Positions 11,321-22,304 of a DNA stretch of 64,000 nucleotides are shown here, piece by piece. The translations under genes were made by a program, and so were the position numbers. The notes beneath the pieces are model-generated. The model was given only the letters and a program-made list of their open reading frames with translations, had not been told where the DNA came from and searched no databases. The stretch covers positions 1 through 64,000 of the forward strand of contig BROG01000951.1 of assembly GCA_030159075.1 (NCBI GenBank), given 5' to 3'. How positions within the stretch are numbered: position 1 is the stretch's first letter; every line of letters starts with the position of its first letter. This DNA comes from Atrina japonica. Taxonomy: Eukaryota; Mollusca; Bivalvia; Pterioida; Pinnidae.

Positions 11321-12927
11321 GTAAGATTCATTGAGTAATTACGCTTTAGATTTTAGAATCAAACGGTGACATGTACGTCAATAATTTTGACAGGACATAA
11401 TACACACTAGTAAGAATCTGAAAGTCCAATCCTCGGAACACACTTCAACCCCCATAGTAAGAATCTTAAAGTCCAATCTTCGGAACACCCTAGGATTGGA
11501 CAGTCAGGCACTTACCACTCGGTTGGAGATTTTCTTCACTTTCACTTTCACTTTACACACCCATGTAAGATTCTATTAATCTTACGAAATGTCGAGAGGT
11601 CATATTTTTCTGATTCAGTAATGGTTTCAATAATCCTGTTCACCTTCGATAATGTGTCGTGCTTTCGGAGCAAATGCTTCAGCCCTTCGATAGACAGGTA
11701 GATACACTGAAATGTTCTTTACAGATGGACATATAGTAAGGTCGCGTAAACATTATTTTGGTCGTAAAACTTGATGTCTACACAGACCTAAGAGAGCTTT
11801 GAATAACAACCAAAAATATGTAATTGGCATTTTTGAATGTGTGTATATAGTTGATAAAGACGATCAAGAAATTGGTCTAGACAGTGTAAATCTTTTTCTG
11901 CTGAAGTTATGCGATACAGTAAATGGTGTTTAAGTAGAATAATGTAATTAAATTAAATTAAAAAAAAATTAAATATTCAGTATAAAGCCCCTTTCACACA
12001 TTCACTGATGAGACGCCGGATCAACACGGATTAGGCATTTTGATTAACCGGGACCATCCGGCGGCCTAGGGTTCTGTGACGTGATGCTGGTGTCAACGCG
12101 GTCGTAACACGATACTGACACGGATAACGCCGGTCTCTCTATGGATTATTACGGCAGCTACCCGGACGTTCCCCGAGAACGGTGCCGATGTGATTACTGA
12201 GTGCACGGAATATTACGGTTTATGCCGGTCTTTATACGGTTATTTCAGAGAGATACCCGGTGTTTACGGATAATCACGCTTGTATGCAATCATATAAAAG
12301 GGTCATAGAAATATGGATCTGAATCACTTGCTTCTGTTTGACATGGAGTTTAATTTGATGACTTTAACATCTGTTCATTTGGAGGAGGAAGAACAACAAC
12401 GGATGAATCGGAGGATAACCAAGGCAAAGAGACATATTTGGGCGAAGCCTCAAACGACCACTCTAATGGTCAATATAAAAAAACTGTAACGGGAGTGAAG
12501 ACAGAATGGCTGCTTTCAGAGACGTTCATCTGTCCACTGCTGGTGTCAACTGTGTGCCATGTATTACCTTCTACGTGTTCACACCATGACTGTCTGTGTA
12601 GCTTCCGGGTACAATCCGTGTATAATCCGTAGACATCCTTGTTTTTCCGTAGAAACAAATCGTTCACGGTTGATCTCGAACATTACACGGATGACCCAGG
12701 ACATTACACGAATACTTCGGTACCTCCACGGACTTGTCGGTTGTAATACGAATGCACACGGATCCAACATGGATCAATACGGACGATTTTCATCCGTGTA
12801 GGTCCGGCGAAAAAAATAAGCATCCACGGTCCGTACACGGTGATGGCGGGTTGTCATGGATTGACGGTCCGTGTTGATCCTGCGTCTCATCCGTCAATGT
12901 GTGGAAGAAGCTTAAGGTTTAATTTTC

Positions 12928-12973
<46 letters not shown>

Positions 12974-14844
12974 CACGGTTTATGCGTTTGCGGATCGGGA
13001 TAGCATTAGGCCCAGCAAAGGTAGACCGTAATATAATACACATGTATATTATCAGTTTATTAACTCAATGGAAGAACGTCACGATTTACTTCCCCGTATA
13101 CAGTATAATAAATAAAATTCATAAAATTTCATGAACTGTTTGTTGTTCTTTTTTTCTTATTTTTTCTTTTTTTTTTTTTTTTTTTTTTTGTTAGAAACAA
13201 TGCAGGGATATTACTTGCAGTTCGAATCTCCAGTACCAGGGCGGGGTTTGCAGATCTCTATATACAAAGGAAGGTTATCGGACTTATGAAATCAGTTTCC
13301 GGTTAATACCTACGGACAAGATACAAACAGATATAGTGAAATCTGAAGGCTTCAAGCAAATGCTGGTACAGTACTATGAGAAAATATTCGCAGAATTTAC
13401 TGTTTTAGAATTTTTATGTTTTGCAGAAATTTATGTACATAAATTGCAAGAATTACATGAAATTATAGAATATCTAGTATTAAGGTTTCAGATTGGGTAC
13501 GCCAAAATGCACAATCGGTTTAAATTTTTGAAACAAATATTTGATATTGATGGTGAGTATGTGTCTTTTAACTACACCAGATTGGATTCATTTCAATTTA
13601 ATGTTGTTATTGAAAATAAGGTTTATAATTTTTCGTCAATGATAAAGAGTAGTCATGAAAATGAGACAACGAATGAAAATAGCACAATGTACCTTGTACA
13701 CAGACGTGCTTTCTCACTAAATAAAGCCAATTTATGCAAACGTCCTGTACGGTTCTTGCGAGTGTCACTTTTGTGGTTCTGTCCACATGTATGTATAGAA
13801 ATGGACATATATCATAATGGTACCGCGTGTTTGAAAGACCTAGATTTATGTTTAGATGATCATGACTATTACATCGAAACAGGAATGATATGTATGTGTG
13901 AAAACATATACTTTCTGAGAGTTGATAACTGGAAGAAGCGACAGGTCGTAACGTTACCCATTGAAAATCGATCTGAATGCATGAAAGCTCCAGTCAACGA
14001 TGTCAAAAGTATAGTCTCAGCTGTGTTTTCGAGTTTGTCCATAGTTCTTTTATTATTAACGTTCATCGTATATTCGGCTCTGCCTTCCCTCCGTACTACA
14101 CCAGGGAAAAATGTCATGGCGCTAACCGGTACCCTACTGTCTGCCCAAATTATATATGTCCTTGGCATCGGTTTCACATTGCATAAGATCTTGTGTGTAT
14201 GTCTTGGGATTCTCATCCACTATACCTGGCTTTCTGTCATATTTTGGATGAACTCGTGCACGTTTCATTTGATGCAATCTCTCAAAACTCTACATTCATC
14301 TTTTGACACAAAGAATGCCGTATTTCATAAGCATTGTTTGTACTCCTACACATGTCCTTTGTTCTTCATTTCCGCTAATATAATCGCCAATCTTATGATG
14401 TCAGACTATACCGACATTGGTTACGGGGGATGTATCTGCTATATTTCCAAACCTGCAATGGTTCTGTACACATTTTTTATCCCTGCCCTAGTTATTATTC
14501 TCGTCAATTTCATGATATTCCTTTTTTCAGTCTATCACATTTCATCTTTACCGGATATCAGTGCTTATACCAGACAAAAGCGCAATTATCTGATTCTGTA
14601 CACAAAAATGTCGTCTTTGACTGGTATCTATTTGGCAATTATTCTTCTGAACGGTATTTTGTATTCTCCAATACTTGCGTACTTTGCTATAATACTGGAC
14701 GCAGGTATCGGTATTTACATATTTCTTGCATTCATCTGTAACAAACGCACCTTTCAAATGATCAGAATTAATTTCTTCCCCCAAAAGGATCCAGAGCCCG
14801 CAACTTCTTCGAAACATGTAAGTAGAGTGGAAACTCGCCTATAG
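10157..14844 (+). CDS. orphan class-B-like GPCR with somatomedin-B-like module (two exons: 10157-11320, 13195-14844)
   Basis: Joining the two exons gives 937 aa. The intron has donor GAG|GTAAGA and acceptor TTTTGTTAG|AAA behind a very long T/C tract, and both sides are phase 0. The protein has an N-terminal hydrophobic signal (residues about 22-32), a cysteine module with CCQPCSCEEDC...CCPD at 99-119 (somatomedin-B-like), a long Cys/N-glycosylation-rich ectodomain (NYT, NFS, NET, NST, NGT, NRS after the junction), then seven hydrophobic segments from about residue 660. LRTTPGKNVMAL between TM1 and TM2 is typical of methuselah/adhesion-type receptors. The cytoplasmic tail is short (about 25-30 aa). 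I see no canonical GPS cleavage motif. It would be a plasma-membrane receptor; ligand and G protein are unknown. An AG at 10141-10142 suggests a 5'UTR exon upstream. ATG 10157 is the first in frame, and the Met at 10184 is an alternative start. A GTAAGT at 14819 could be a splice donor, but the ORF stops normally at 14842. Confidence 0.88.
11405..11512 (+). repeat. 58-bp direct duplication inside the receptor intron
   Basis: Two adjacent copies share AGTAAGAATCT and AAAGTCCAATC..CGGAACAC. Not coding. Confidence 0.75.
11986..12912. mobile_element. PIF/Harbinger-type element in the receptor intron
   Basis: The left TIR AGCCCCTTTCACACATTCAC and the reverse complement of the right end, AGCTTCTTCCACACATTGAC, continue with matching GATGAGACGC and GGATCAACACGGA. 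TAA lies on both sides (11983-11985 and 12913-12915), a 3-bp target duplication as in PIF/Harbinger. The 927-bp element holds a 58-codon frame at 12313-12489 with an acidic run, a basic run and WAKP, like the start of a Harbinger nuclease, but no catalytic part. It is therefore a deletion derivative. The ACGG/CCGT-rich interior is more GC-rich than its surroundings. Confidence 0.85.
12313..12489 (+). pseudogene. relic N-terminus of a Harbinger-like transposase
   Basis: 58 codons from an ATG. The layout is a hydrophobic start, EEEEQQR, basic residues, then HIWAKP. Harbinger nucleases often begin with a hydrophobic/acidic stretch, an Arg-rich run and W-[VA]-[RK]-P. The catalytic domain is absent. 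The assignment rests on this short pattern and on the surrounding TIR/TSD. Confidence 0.4.
12931..12970. repeat. (CT)n microsatellite
   Basis: A pure CT run, placed just after the Harbinger-type element in the receptor intron. Confidence 0.97.
13195..14844 (+). CDS. receptor exon 2 (549 codons plus stop)
   Basis: It starts after TTTTGTTAG with K-Q-C-R-D-I-T-C, followed by GGVCRSLY, which keeps the cysteine spacing of the ectodomain. Seven hydrophobic segments run from about 14008 to 14740. The open frame visible from 13336 lacks an ATG there and extends upstream without a stop to the acceptor, which supports the junction. TAG at 14842-14844. Confidence 0.87.
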   Translation, partial: KQCRDITCSSNLQYQGGVCRSLYTKEGYRTYEISFRLIPTDKIQTDIVKSEGFKQMLVQYYEKIFAEFTVLEFLCFAEIYVHKLQELHEIIEYLVLRFQIGYAKMHNRFKFLKQIFDIDGEYVSFNYTRLDSFQFNVVIENKVYNFSSMIKSSHENETTNENSTMYLVHRRAFSLNKANLCKRPVRFLRVSLLWFCPHVCIEMDIYHNGTACLKDLDLCLDDHDYYIETGMICMCENIYFLRVDNWKKRQVVTLPIENRSECMKAPVNDVKSIVSAVFSSLSIVLLLLTFIVYSALPSLRTTPGKNVMALTGTLLSAQIIYVLGIGFTLHKILCVCLGILIHYTWLSVIFWMNSCTFHLMQSLKTLHSSFDTKNAVFHKHCLYSYTCPLFFISANIIANLMMSDYTDIGYGGCICYISKPAMVLYTFFIPALVIILVNFMIFLFSVYHISSLPDISAYTRQKRNYLILYTKMSSLTGIYLAIILLNGILYSPILAYFAIILDAGIGIYIFLAFICNKRTFQMIRINFFPQKDPEPATSSKHVSRVETRL

Positions 14845-15079
14845 ATCACCTCGTTTAGGACTTAAATGAAACTGAAACGAATACCAAAACTCAGTAATCA
14901 AGTGTCCATAATTTTCTAAATGTGTAATACTTTACTTTTCTTCCCTTCCTTAAATCACACAGAAATAACATAAATTACGATTACATGGTGGCGGTTAGTA
15001 TTTTTAAATATTGGCTGGGATAACATGGCTGCACAATACTGTGGTACTAGTCATGTGACAGTTTATTCAAAAATTGTAT

Positions 15080-15215
15080 TCTTGGAAACCCCGTTTAATT
15101 TTCGTCCTTAGATAGGAGGGCGAATTTGAAATGAAAGGAAAAATTCCAAGATAAATCACCGAAGACACATGCAAGACATCCCTGAGACTGCAATGATTCA
15201 AGACGACTGAATATG
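15080..15215 (+). repeat. interspersed repeat E fragment
   Basis: GGAGGGCGAATTTGAAATGA ... AAATTCCAAGATAAAT and following blocks match 50265-50420 (GAGGGCGAATTTGAAACAAA...). It abuts the RT relic. Confidence 0.5.
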
Positions 15216-15225
15216 TTTTCTGCTT

Positions 15226-15720
15226 TACATCGACGACATCCTGTGTATAAATAATTCAGAATTTCAGAATTACCTCGGCCAAATGTATCCTGTTTAGCTT
15301 GAGATAAATGCAAAAACAGAAAGCAATACATCTGCTTCTTACCTAGATTTATTCCTGTCGATTGGGAAGGACGATCAACTTCACATATCCCTTTATGACA
15401 AACATGACGATTTCAATTTCCATATAACGAAGTTCAAGTTCCTGAGTGGTTATATATCGTCTTCTCCTACCTATGGCGTTTTCATTTCACAATTCTTATG
15501 TTATGCCAGGCATGCTCCGTTTATGAATGTTTTATTCTGAGAGCCAAACGACTCGCCAATAAATTACCCACACATGGTAATGTTGTTGAACGCTTGGAAT
15601 CGTCACTAAGGAAGCTTTATTGTCGATACGGGGGTCTGTGGTTCAATAATATGTCGTCCCGCTCTCAGGAATATTAGATAGTATTCTAGACAACGTCCAT
15701 ATACAGTGACTCCCTTTCGC
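15226..15720 (+). pseudogene. Penelope-like reverse-transcriptase relic, copy 1
   Basis: From 15226 the frame reads YIDDILCINNSE (RT catalytic YIDD), then NYLGQMYP, an in-frame stop (TAG), ESNTSASYLDLFLSIGKDDQ, SLYDKHDDFNFHIT, SSSPTYGVFISQF, and a stop near 15538; downstream parts are frameshifted. The 5' half of the RT is missing. The ordered motifs match copy 2 at 57540-58380. A shared tail (CCTTCCGGACACCTGGTC) follows at about 15834. Non-functional. Confidence 0.75.
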
Positions 15721-15900
15721 CAATCAGAGTTTAAATTGATGACATTTTCACCGAGCTTGACCTTTTCACCGATCTCAAGAGGTTTCCAAGTAACATTTGC
15801 AACGGGAGTGGCATGCTAAACATGGACGCAGACTCCTTCCGGACACCTGGTCCCATCCCATTTGGAATTGGCAATAGTTCTTCATGTTGAGGCCATTTGT
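15720..15900 (+). repeat. tail of RT relic copy 1
   Basis: GACTCCCTTTCGCCAATC at 15708 and ACTCCTTCCGGACACCTGGT at 15830 both recur in the same order after copy 2, so they belong to the element. Confidence 0.6.
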
Positions 15901-16700
15901 ATAAATAATTTGTCGTATTATAATGGGCTTTGAGTTTCGATTTTCCATTGGTACATTAAACTTAAAACGGCGAAAATAACAATGAGCGAAAAATTCAAGG
16001 TATACATTATCAATTCTTAATTCGAATATACTTCGTTGGCGATTCATTCGTTAATGTTAGAACATTTGTTTCAGCTATACGTTTAATACCGTAAACATTT
16101 AGGCCCTTGAACATTTCTTATTAGATATCAAAAGTAAATCTAGACTCCGGGTTAAGAGACCACTGTACATGTATAAAGTAACAACAATTTCCATCTGAAG
16201 GCCCGCAATGGTGATACTACTTGTGCTAAAGGTTAATCAAATTTTAATAGAAAATCATGGTGTTCTGCACTTTTCTAAACATATCTATCACTGTATCAAG
16301 AAAACCAACATCAAAGATTTTGTATTGCTGAACATGAACCATCTTTGTTCACTCTGATATACTATTTCTGTTAATTACATATTCCTGTTAATTGCATATT
16401 TTTTCTGACATTTTGGTTAAGCAGATAAGAGGAATCTATATGATATAATGTATATAGTTTACATTTATATGTAGTAAATATACAAAAAATACTGTTGCCG
16501 AAAGTGTTTGTGTTTTGTTTTAAAATAGTGTGTTATTTTTATCTTAAAATAATGTGTGTGTTTTATCTTAAAATAATGTGTTTCTTCTTAAAATGGTGTG
16601 TGTGTTTTATCTTAAAATCATAAAAAATGTTAGTTAAATTATCTTATCATATAGATGTGATGTTACAGATGTGATATTCTAAAATAGACAATTTATGTAC
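15900..16700. other. no gene seen; short direct repeats near 16500-16620
   Basis: AT-rich sequence. Around 16505-16615 the phrase GTGTTTTATCTTAAAATAAT recurs imperfectly three times. Nothing else is supported. Confidence 0.5.
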
Positions 16701-17725
16701 TTATAATGCAGTAACCATAGCTGCTATGTTTTGTTCAACATAATTCATGAGCTTTCTACCTTAGTCATTATAGTAATCTTTAAGTATAGACAGTTTATGT
16801 TCTCTATCATGTAATTACCATAGTAATATTATCGTATTAGACAATTTTTAAAAGTACTTTTTTACGTAGTTACTATAGTAATTTTATCGTATGGACAATT
16901 TATGTATTTAATCTCGATGTTACCATGGTAATGTTATCGTATATACAATTTTTATATACTTTCTGACGTTGTTACCATAGATCTAGTTATTTTATCGTAT
17001 AAGACAATTGATGTACTTTCTGACGTCCTTACCTTAGTAATTTTATCGTATAGACAATCGATGTACTTTCTGACATTGTTACTATTAGTATTATATAGAA
17101 ATTTTATCATATAGACAATTTATTATCTTTCTGACCATAGTACTTTTATCGTATTTACAATTTATGTACTTTCTGACGTTGTTACCATAGTAATTTTATC
17201 GTGTTTACAATTTATTACTTTATGACGTTGTTACCATAGTAATTTTATCGTATTTACAATTTATTACTTTATGACGTTGTTACCATAGTAATTTTATCGT
17301 ATTTACAATTTACGAACTTTCTGACGTTGTTACCATAGTAATTTTATCGTATTTACAATTTATTACTTTATGACGTTGTTACCATAGTAATTTTATCGTA
17401 TTTACAATTTATGTACTTTCTGACTTTGTTACAATAGTAATTTTATCGTATAGAAAATTTATATAATTTCTAATGCAGTTACCATAGTAATTTTATAGTA
17501 TAGATAATATATGTACATGTACTTTTATAAGGTAGCTACTGTAGTAATAATATTGTTCGGCGATATATGTACTTTTTAACCATGGTAATGTTTTCGTATT
17601 TACAATTTTGTATGTTTGACGTTGTTAAGTTAGTTAGTAATATTATCGTATAAACAACTTCTGTACCTTATAACGAGTTACTATTTTATTGTTCTTTGTT
17701 ATGTTGTTACTATAGTAATATTATC
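16700..17725 (+). repeat. ~49-bp satellite-like array
   Basis: The unit reads TTACCATAGTAATTTTATCG, TATTTACAATTTATTACTTT, ATGACGTTG. About 18-20 units are present. The central ones (17150-17420) are nearly identical and the outer ones are increasingly diverged in sequence and length. No coding potential. Confidence 0.92.
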
Positions 17726-17779
17726 GTATAAGTAATCCATAAAAATATTTTGTATTCGCGATGTATAATGGCATAATTC

Positions 17780-18255
17780 AGCTATTCTTTACCACTTTCC
17801 AGTGGAAATAAAATTGTTTCCTTTTATTAGCCAATATGTTCCTTTATCCAAGTGAAACCGACTTCTTTCAGCAGCTTTTAAAATGAAAAGAAAAATCTAG
17901 CTGTGACTTTTAATTTGACATTTCAAAGAAATCAGCGTTTTTTCAATTAATAATAGCAACTTTTACACAAATATAAAATACATATATCCCAGCAACTAAT
18001 TATTAAAGACACCACGGCAATTAACACACACGACGCTTCCTGACATTTGAACATTTTACTTACTATAAACACGTAGGGGAAACTGATAACAAAACTATAC
18101 GACAAACATTTCATTTTAATCAGATAGTTTCCTCGTTCTATCATTTTCATTTATTTCCATGATTGATATGAACATTTGTTTAATGTACGATACATTACCC
18201 CAGTAGAATGATGAAATACATTCAAAATTCCTATTTATCCGTTAATTTACATGTG
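17780..18255. other. no gene seen
   Basis: AT-rich sequence without a supported feature. The open frame on the minus strand at 17947-18150 is hydrophobic but has no family signature or splice context. Confidence 0.4.
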
Positions 18256-18260
18256 TTGCG

Positions 18261-18440
18261 GTAATGACGAAATATCACAGTTACTGATACAACATCATCT
18301 TTTTATAATAAAAAAAGTGAAGGATTGACTCGATATTGATATTAATTGATATTAATATTATTGGTAATGACGAAATATCACAGCTTCTGATACAACATCA
18401 TCTTTTTATAAAAAAGTGAAGGATTGACTCGATGTCGATG
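18261..18440 (+). repeat. ~80-bp direct duplication
   Basis: GTAATGACGAAATATCACAG followed by the block to GAAGGATTGACTCGAT occurs at 18261 and again at 18363, about 102 bp apart. Confidence 0.9.
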
Positions 18441-18634
18441 TTAAATTATGCAATTCTAAAGTTATCCAAGTTAAACAACCACAATTATGTTCATAACATT
18501 GTGTATGGACTTTATAAATTTTCCAGAGACAATATTGCCAATAATTTTAGAATCACCCACATAATAATTCTGGCTTTGTTATCGTCATTTGTTCCCATTT
18601 TAATAGCAATATGCCATTTTTTCGCCTGCATTAG

Positions 18635-18743
<109 letters not shown>

Positions 18744-18974
18744 GACATATGATCCGATATTCCACAGCATATATATGTACAGAGGCAAACTATTGATAAC
18801 TTGGTGTCACAAGGATATCGGAAACCGCGTTTAACATCAACATTTCGCAAATTTTACGGACGGTATAATGAACTTGTTTGCACTTAATATATTTCACTGA
18901 GATTTTGAGTTAAAGTGTTTAAGTTGTTGAATAGCCTACATGTATACCGATTGTTGCGAGGATTAATCCCCCCA

Positions 18975-19085
18975 TTCACTTTCACTTTAGACTTGCGGTG
19001 AACGTGATCAGCCAACAAGTGATTCTTACTCCTCCGTGGCACCTGGCCCCACCTCTGGATTTTCAGAGATCCGCTTTTGTCCAAA
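18975..19085 (+). repeat. 3'-tail fragment of a retroelement family
   Basis: TTCTTACTCCTCCGTGGCAC followed by CTGGCCCCACCTCTGGATTT matches 8970-9020, with no RT sequence attached. Confidence 0.5.
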
Positions 19086-19099
19086 CATCACAATTTTTT

Positions 19100-19525
19100 T
19101 ATATTGTCTTAACGGACCTCCTAACGATTAATAATGTTTTCTGAGAATTTTAATATCATGAATGTCATAATATATTAAACGCAAATGATGTTGTGCACCG
19201 TTTTGTTTAAATATAGCCCTACCGTTTTCTTTAATATTATAAGTGCATATACCTTATAAATGGTTTGGAAATAAATAAAATTAATTTTATAGACACTGTT
19301 TGTGCTTTATAACGAAGTACAAGTAGATATTGATAAAGTGATATCACATATATATCATAAAATGCACGTTTAAAATGTAAATGTATAGGTTAACTAATTT
19401 ACGTTTTTTTCGAGTAGTAATGGTTGCAATGATGGTGTGTAGTACAGGCTTGTTTTTATCAATGGAATGTAAATATAGTTATTTAGCATACTCAATGTTT
19501 TACTTTATCAAATTCTCCTCTAATC
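19100..19525. other. no gene seen
   Basis: AT-rich sequence without a supported feature. Confidence 0.4.
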
Positions 19526-19526
19526 A

Positions 19527-20157
19527 CACACAATGCGTAAAGCCCGAGTATTTGCTTGGTTAGTTTTTGTCCTGTAAAGATTTGCAATGCGTACTGCCCG
19601 GGTACTCGCTCAATGAGTCTTTGTCCTGTGAAGATTCACAATGCGTAGAGCACAGGTATGGTGAATCTTTGTGCTATGAAAACTTTGTCCTGCGATCATA
19701 TATAATGCGTACAGTAAAAATATTTGCTTGGTGAGTATTTGCCTTGCGATCATATATAATGCGTAGACCCGAGTATTTGCTTGGTCCGAGTATTTGCTTG
19801 ACGAGTCCTTGCCCTGTGAGCATGTATAATGCGTAGAGTTAGGGTATTTGCTTGGTGAGATGTTGTTGTTGTATTGCTGTTTAACGTCCTACGCAATAAT
19901 CTTTCACTCGCATGGAGACGTCACCAAATGCCGGCGAAGGGCTTCAAATTTTGGCCTATGCTCGGCACTTACGGCCATTGGTCAGTGAGGTTTCTTTAAC
20001 GTGCCGACGCCTACTGTGAAACGGGGCCTCGGTTTTTACTGTCTCATCCCAAGGACATGAAAAGCCAGCCGCCTTCGACGAGTCTTTGCCCTGTGATCAT
20101 ATATAATGTGGTGGAACCTGAATATTTGCTTGGTCTGTCCTTGCCATGTGATAATAT
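19527..20157 (+). repeat. diverged ~55-65-bp minisatellite, split by a SINE
   Basis: Units contain AATGCGTAGAGCCCGAGTAT, TTGCTTGGTGAGTCTTTG, CCYTGTGATCATATATAAT. About six irregular units precede 19862, and the array resumes at about 20079 after a SINE-A insertion. A single further unit (AATGCGAAGAGCCCGAT) lies at 20641. Confidence 0.8.
19862..20078 (-). repeat. SINE-A copy inserted in the minisatellite
   Basis: It starts with TTGTTGTTGTATTGCTGTTT (tail side) and contains GGAGACGTCACCAAATGCCG, TTACGGCCATTGGTCAGTGA and GTGCCGACGCCTACTGTGA. The tRNA-like head is lost at the right. GACGAGTCYTTGCCCTGTGA resumes immediately after it. Confidence 0.8.
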
Positions 20158-20330
20158 AGGTGTCGGCACGTTAAAGAACCCTCACTGCTCAATGGCCGTC
20201 AGTGCCGAGCTTAGGCCAAAATTTGATGCCCTTCACTGGCTTTTTGGTGACATCTCCATATGAGTGAGATTCTTGAGTGGGTCGTTAAACAACATTATAA
20301 CAACAACAACAACAACAACAACAACAACTG
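20158..20330 (+). repeat. SINE-A copy with (AAC)n tail, opposite orientation
   Basis: GTCGGCACGTTAAAGAACCC, CTCACTGCTCAATGGCCGT, TTGGTGACATCTCCATATGA, then TCGTTAAACAACATTATAAC and an (AAC)n tail to 20330. The head is missing. It is about 80 bp from the minus-strand copy, so the two form an inverted pair. Confidence 0.85.
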
Positions 20331-20811
20331 TTTTTATATACTGTAAGTGTATTTAAATTAGATCACTCATATTTTAATGCTTTGAAGTAGTGTAGACTTA
20401 TTTGCGAAATCTTGAATTCGCGCTATTACGACAGACCATAATGCAATCATAATGGCACACATTGAAATATGCACGTGATAGATATTATTTTGTAATATAA
20501 ATACCATTAGTTCTATCATGTATGTAGAATGACAAGATTGGAGAAATTTTAGCGTTGCATTTAAATTAGCGCAATGGCATAATCGGAAAAGGTGCTAATA
20601 TTAGAATACCGCTATATAAGTACACGTAGAGTATACTAGTAATGCGAAGAGCCCGATCAGGCTATTTGCTTGTGGGTGTTTGCCTTATTGTGTTGTCGTA
20701 TAAAATAAAATTTTCAACAAACCAATTGCCTTCACTGCTTTAAACTTTTGTTTCAGTTTCTTTTTTGAATTCATTTCATAGATTTTCGTAAGACCAACAT
20801 ACTGGATCTAT

Positions 20812-22304
20812 GGGGCACGGTTTTAGTATTTATTCACTTATTTCTGATATCAAAAGTTTTTGATATCAGGAAATTGAGGTGATTTTTTATATCAGAAATT
20901 CGTTTTTTTATATTAAAAACTGAATTTTTTATATCTAAAATATCTATTTTCTGAGATCAAGAATTCGATTTTTTTTATATCACAAAATACGAATTTCTGA
21001 CATTAGAAAATGTTAATTTTTATATCAGAAAATACCCCATAACAACTTAAAGTGATATGAGCTGTCGTAGGTGAAAATTTTTACAATGTTATGTAATATT
21101 TTACCTCATATATATTCCAAAGAGACCATGTGGTGGTTAGAATAATAAATGCATGTGTAAAATTGCAACAATCTTTTCAAACGTAACCCGTAATATCAGT
21201 TATTTGTCCGCCATTACTTTGAGCATTGCAAATTAACTTTTTACGAAGATTACCGAATTTCTAATAAACACGTGCTATTTGCAGTTAATATCATTCTGGT
21301 CTTATTATATCGGGTGATCTCGACCCATTTTAACCCGTTCCAATGCATTCTCGGCTTTATCACTCTTGATACATGATCATGAACTGCCCAACTCCACTGG
21401 ACATGCCGACACGATTGTAAAACATGAGGTATGCATACTTTCCGCAGTTATATTGTTTTGATTTTGTCAATGTCAGCATTCAGGGTAACATTAAAAATCG
21501 AGAAAAAGTTCTTTTAGTGACCTTATATATTTATTCATATATTCATCCGATTTTATTCAGGTATTTAAAATAGCGTTGAAAAGCATATATTTTACATAAT
21601 ACATGCTCTTTCCAATAAAAATCACGTCCTATATTTTAAAAGTAAATATAAAGCACATAAAATTCGGCCGACTTTAACATAGTCCGAGAGCTTAAAGGAC
21701 CGAGATCCCCTGACCGAATTACGAAGTACATTTGATATGGCGAAGAGTTTATCTGAAAGGTCATTGCATACGGAAATATAGCTCAGGAAATCTTAGGGAG
21801 AAGTAATTGTTGTAAGATACAATTCTATTAGGAAATAAAGACAATTTCCGATATCAAAAAGTCGATTTTCTTTTATCAAAACTTAAAAATGATTTCTTTA
21901 CATCAGAAATTCATTTTCTGGTATCAAAAATTCGAATTTGTGATATCAAATAATACTACATTATTTTTCATATCAGAAAATGATTTTCTGATATCAAAAA
22001 ATGATTCTCTGATATAAAAAATCGGATTTCTGATGTCAAAGATTCATTTTTGGTATCAATAAATCGAATTTCTGATATCAAAAATTCGGTTTGAGTTCTT
22101 GATATCAGAAATTCGATTTTTTTTATATCAGAAATATTTTTTTTTATATCAGAAAATCGATATTTTAATATCAGAAAATGATTTTTTGATATCAAAAAGT
22201 GTTTTCCGATATCAAAAATATTTTCTTATATTCGAAATTTGATTATTTGAAATAAAAAAAGAATTTTAGCAGAAAATAGTGATTAAATATTAAAACGGCG
22301 CCCT
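20812..22304. mobile_element. TIR element T1 with GATATC-palindrome subterminal arrays
   Basis: The left end GGGGCACGGTTTTAGTATTT(ATTCAC) pairs with the reverse complement of the right end, AGGGCGCCGTTTTAATATTT(AATCAC). Inside each end lies an array of a short unit around the palindrome GATATC or ATATC, of the form TTTCTGATATCAGAAATTCG: 20845-21035 on the left, 21845-22260 on the right. The unique core (about 21040-21840) has no long ORF. The total is about 1.49 kb. The same terminal motif bounds 54225-55473. Non-autonomous; no superfamily is assigned and no target duplication is certain. Confidence 0.8.

Noticed and set aside
12438..12801. Several overlapping small frames
   Set aside because: All lie inside the Harbinger-type element, whose ACGG/CCGT-rich interior opens frames by composition.
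13869..14216. 115-codon antisense frame opposite the receptor's TM region
   Set aside because: It is a shadow of the coding strand, without promoter, splice or domain evidence.
14818..14844. GTAAGT at 14819 as a splice donor leading to a third receptor exon
   Set aside because: Possible, but the frame ends normally at TAG 14842 and no downstream coding exon could be recognised.
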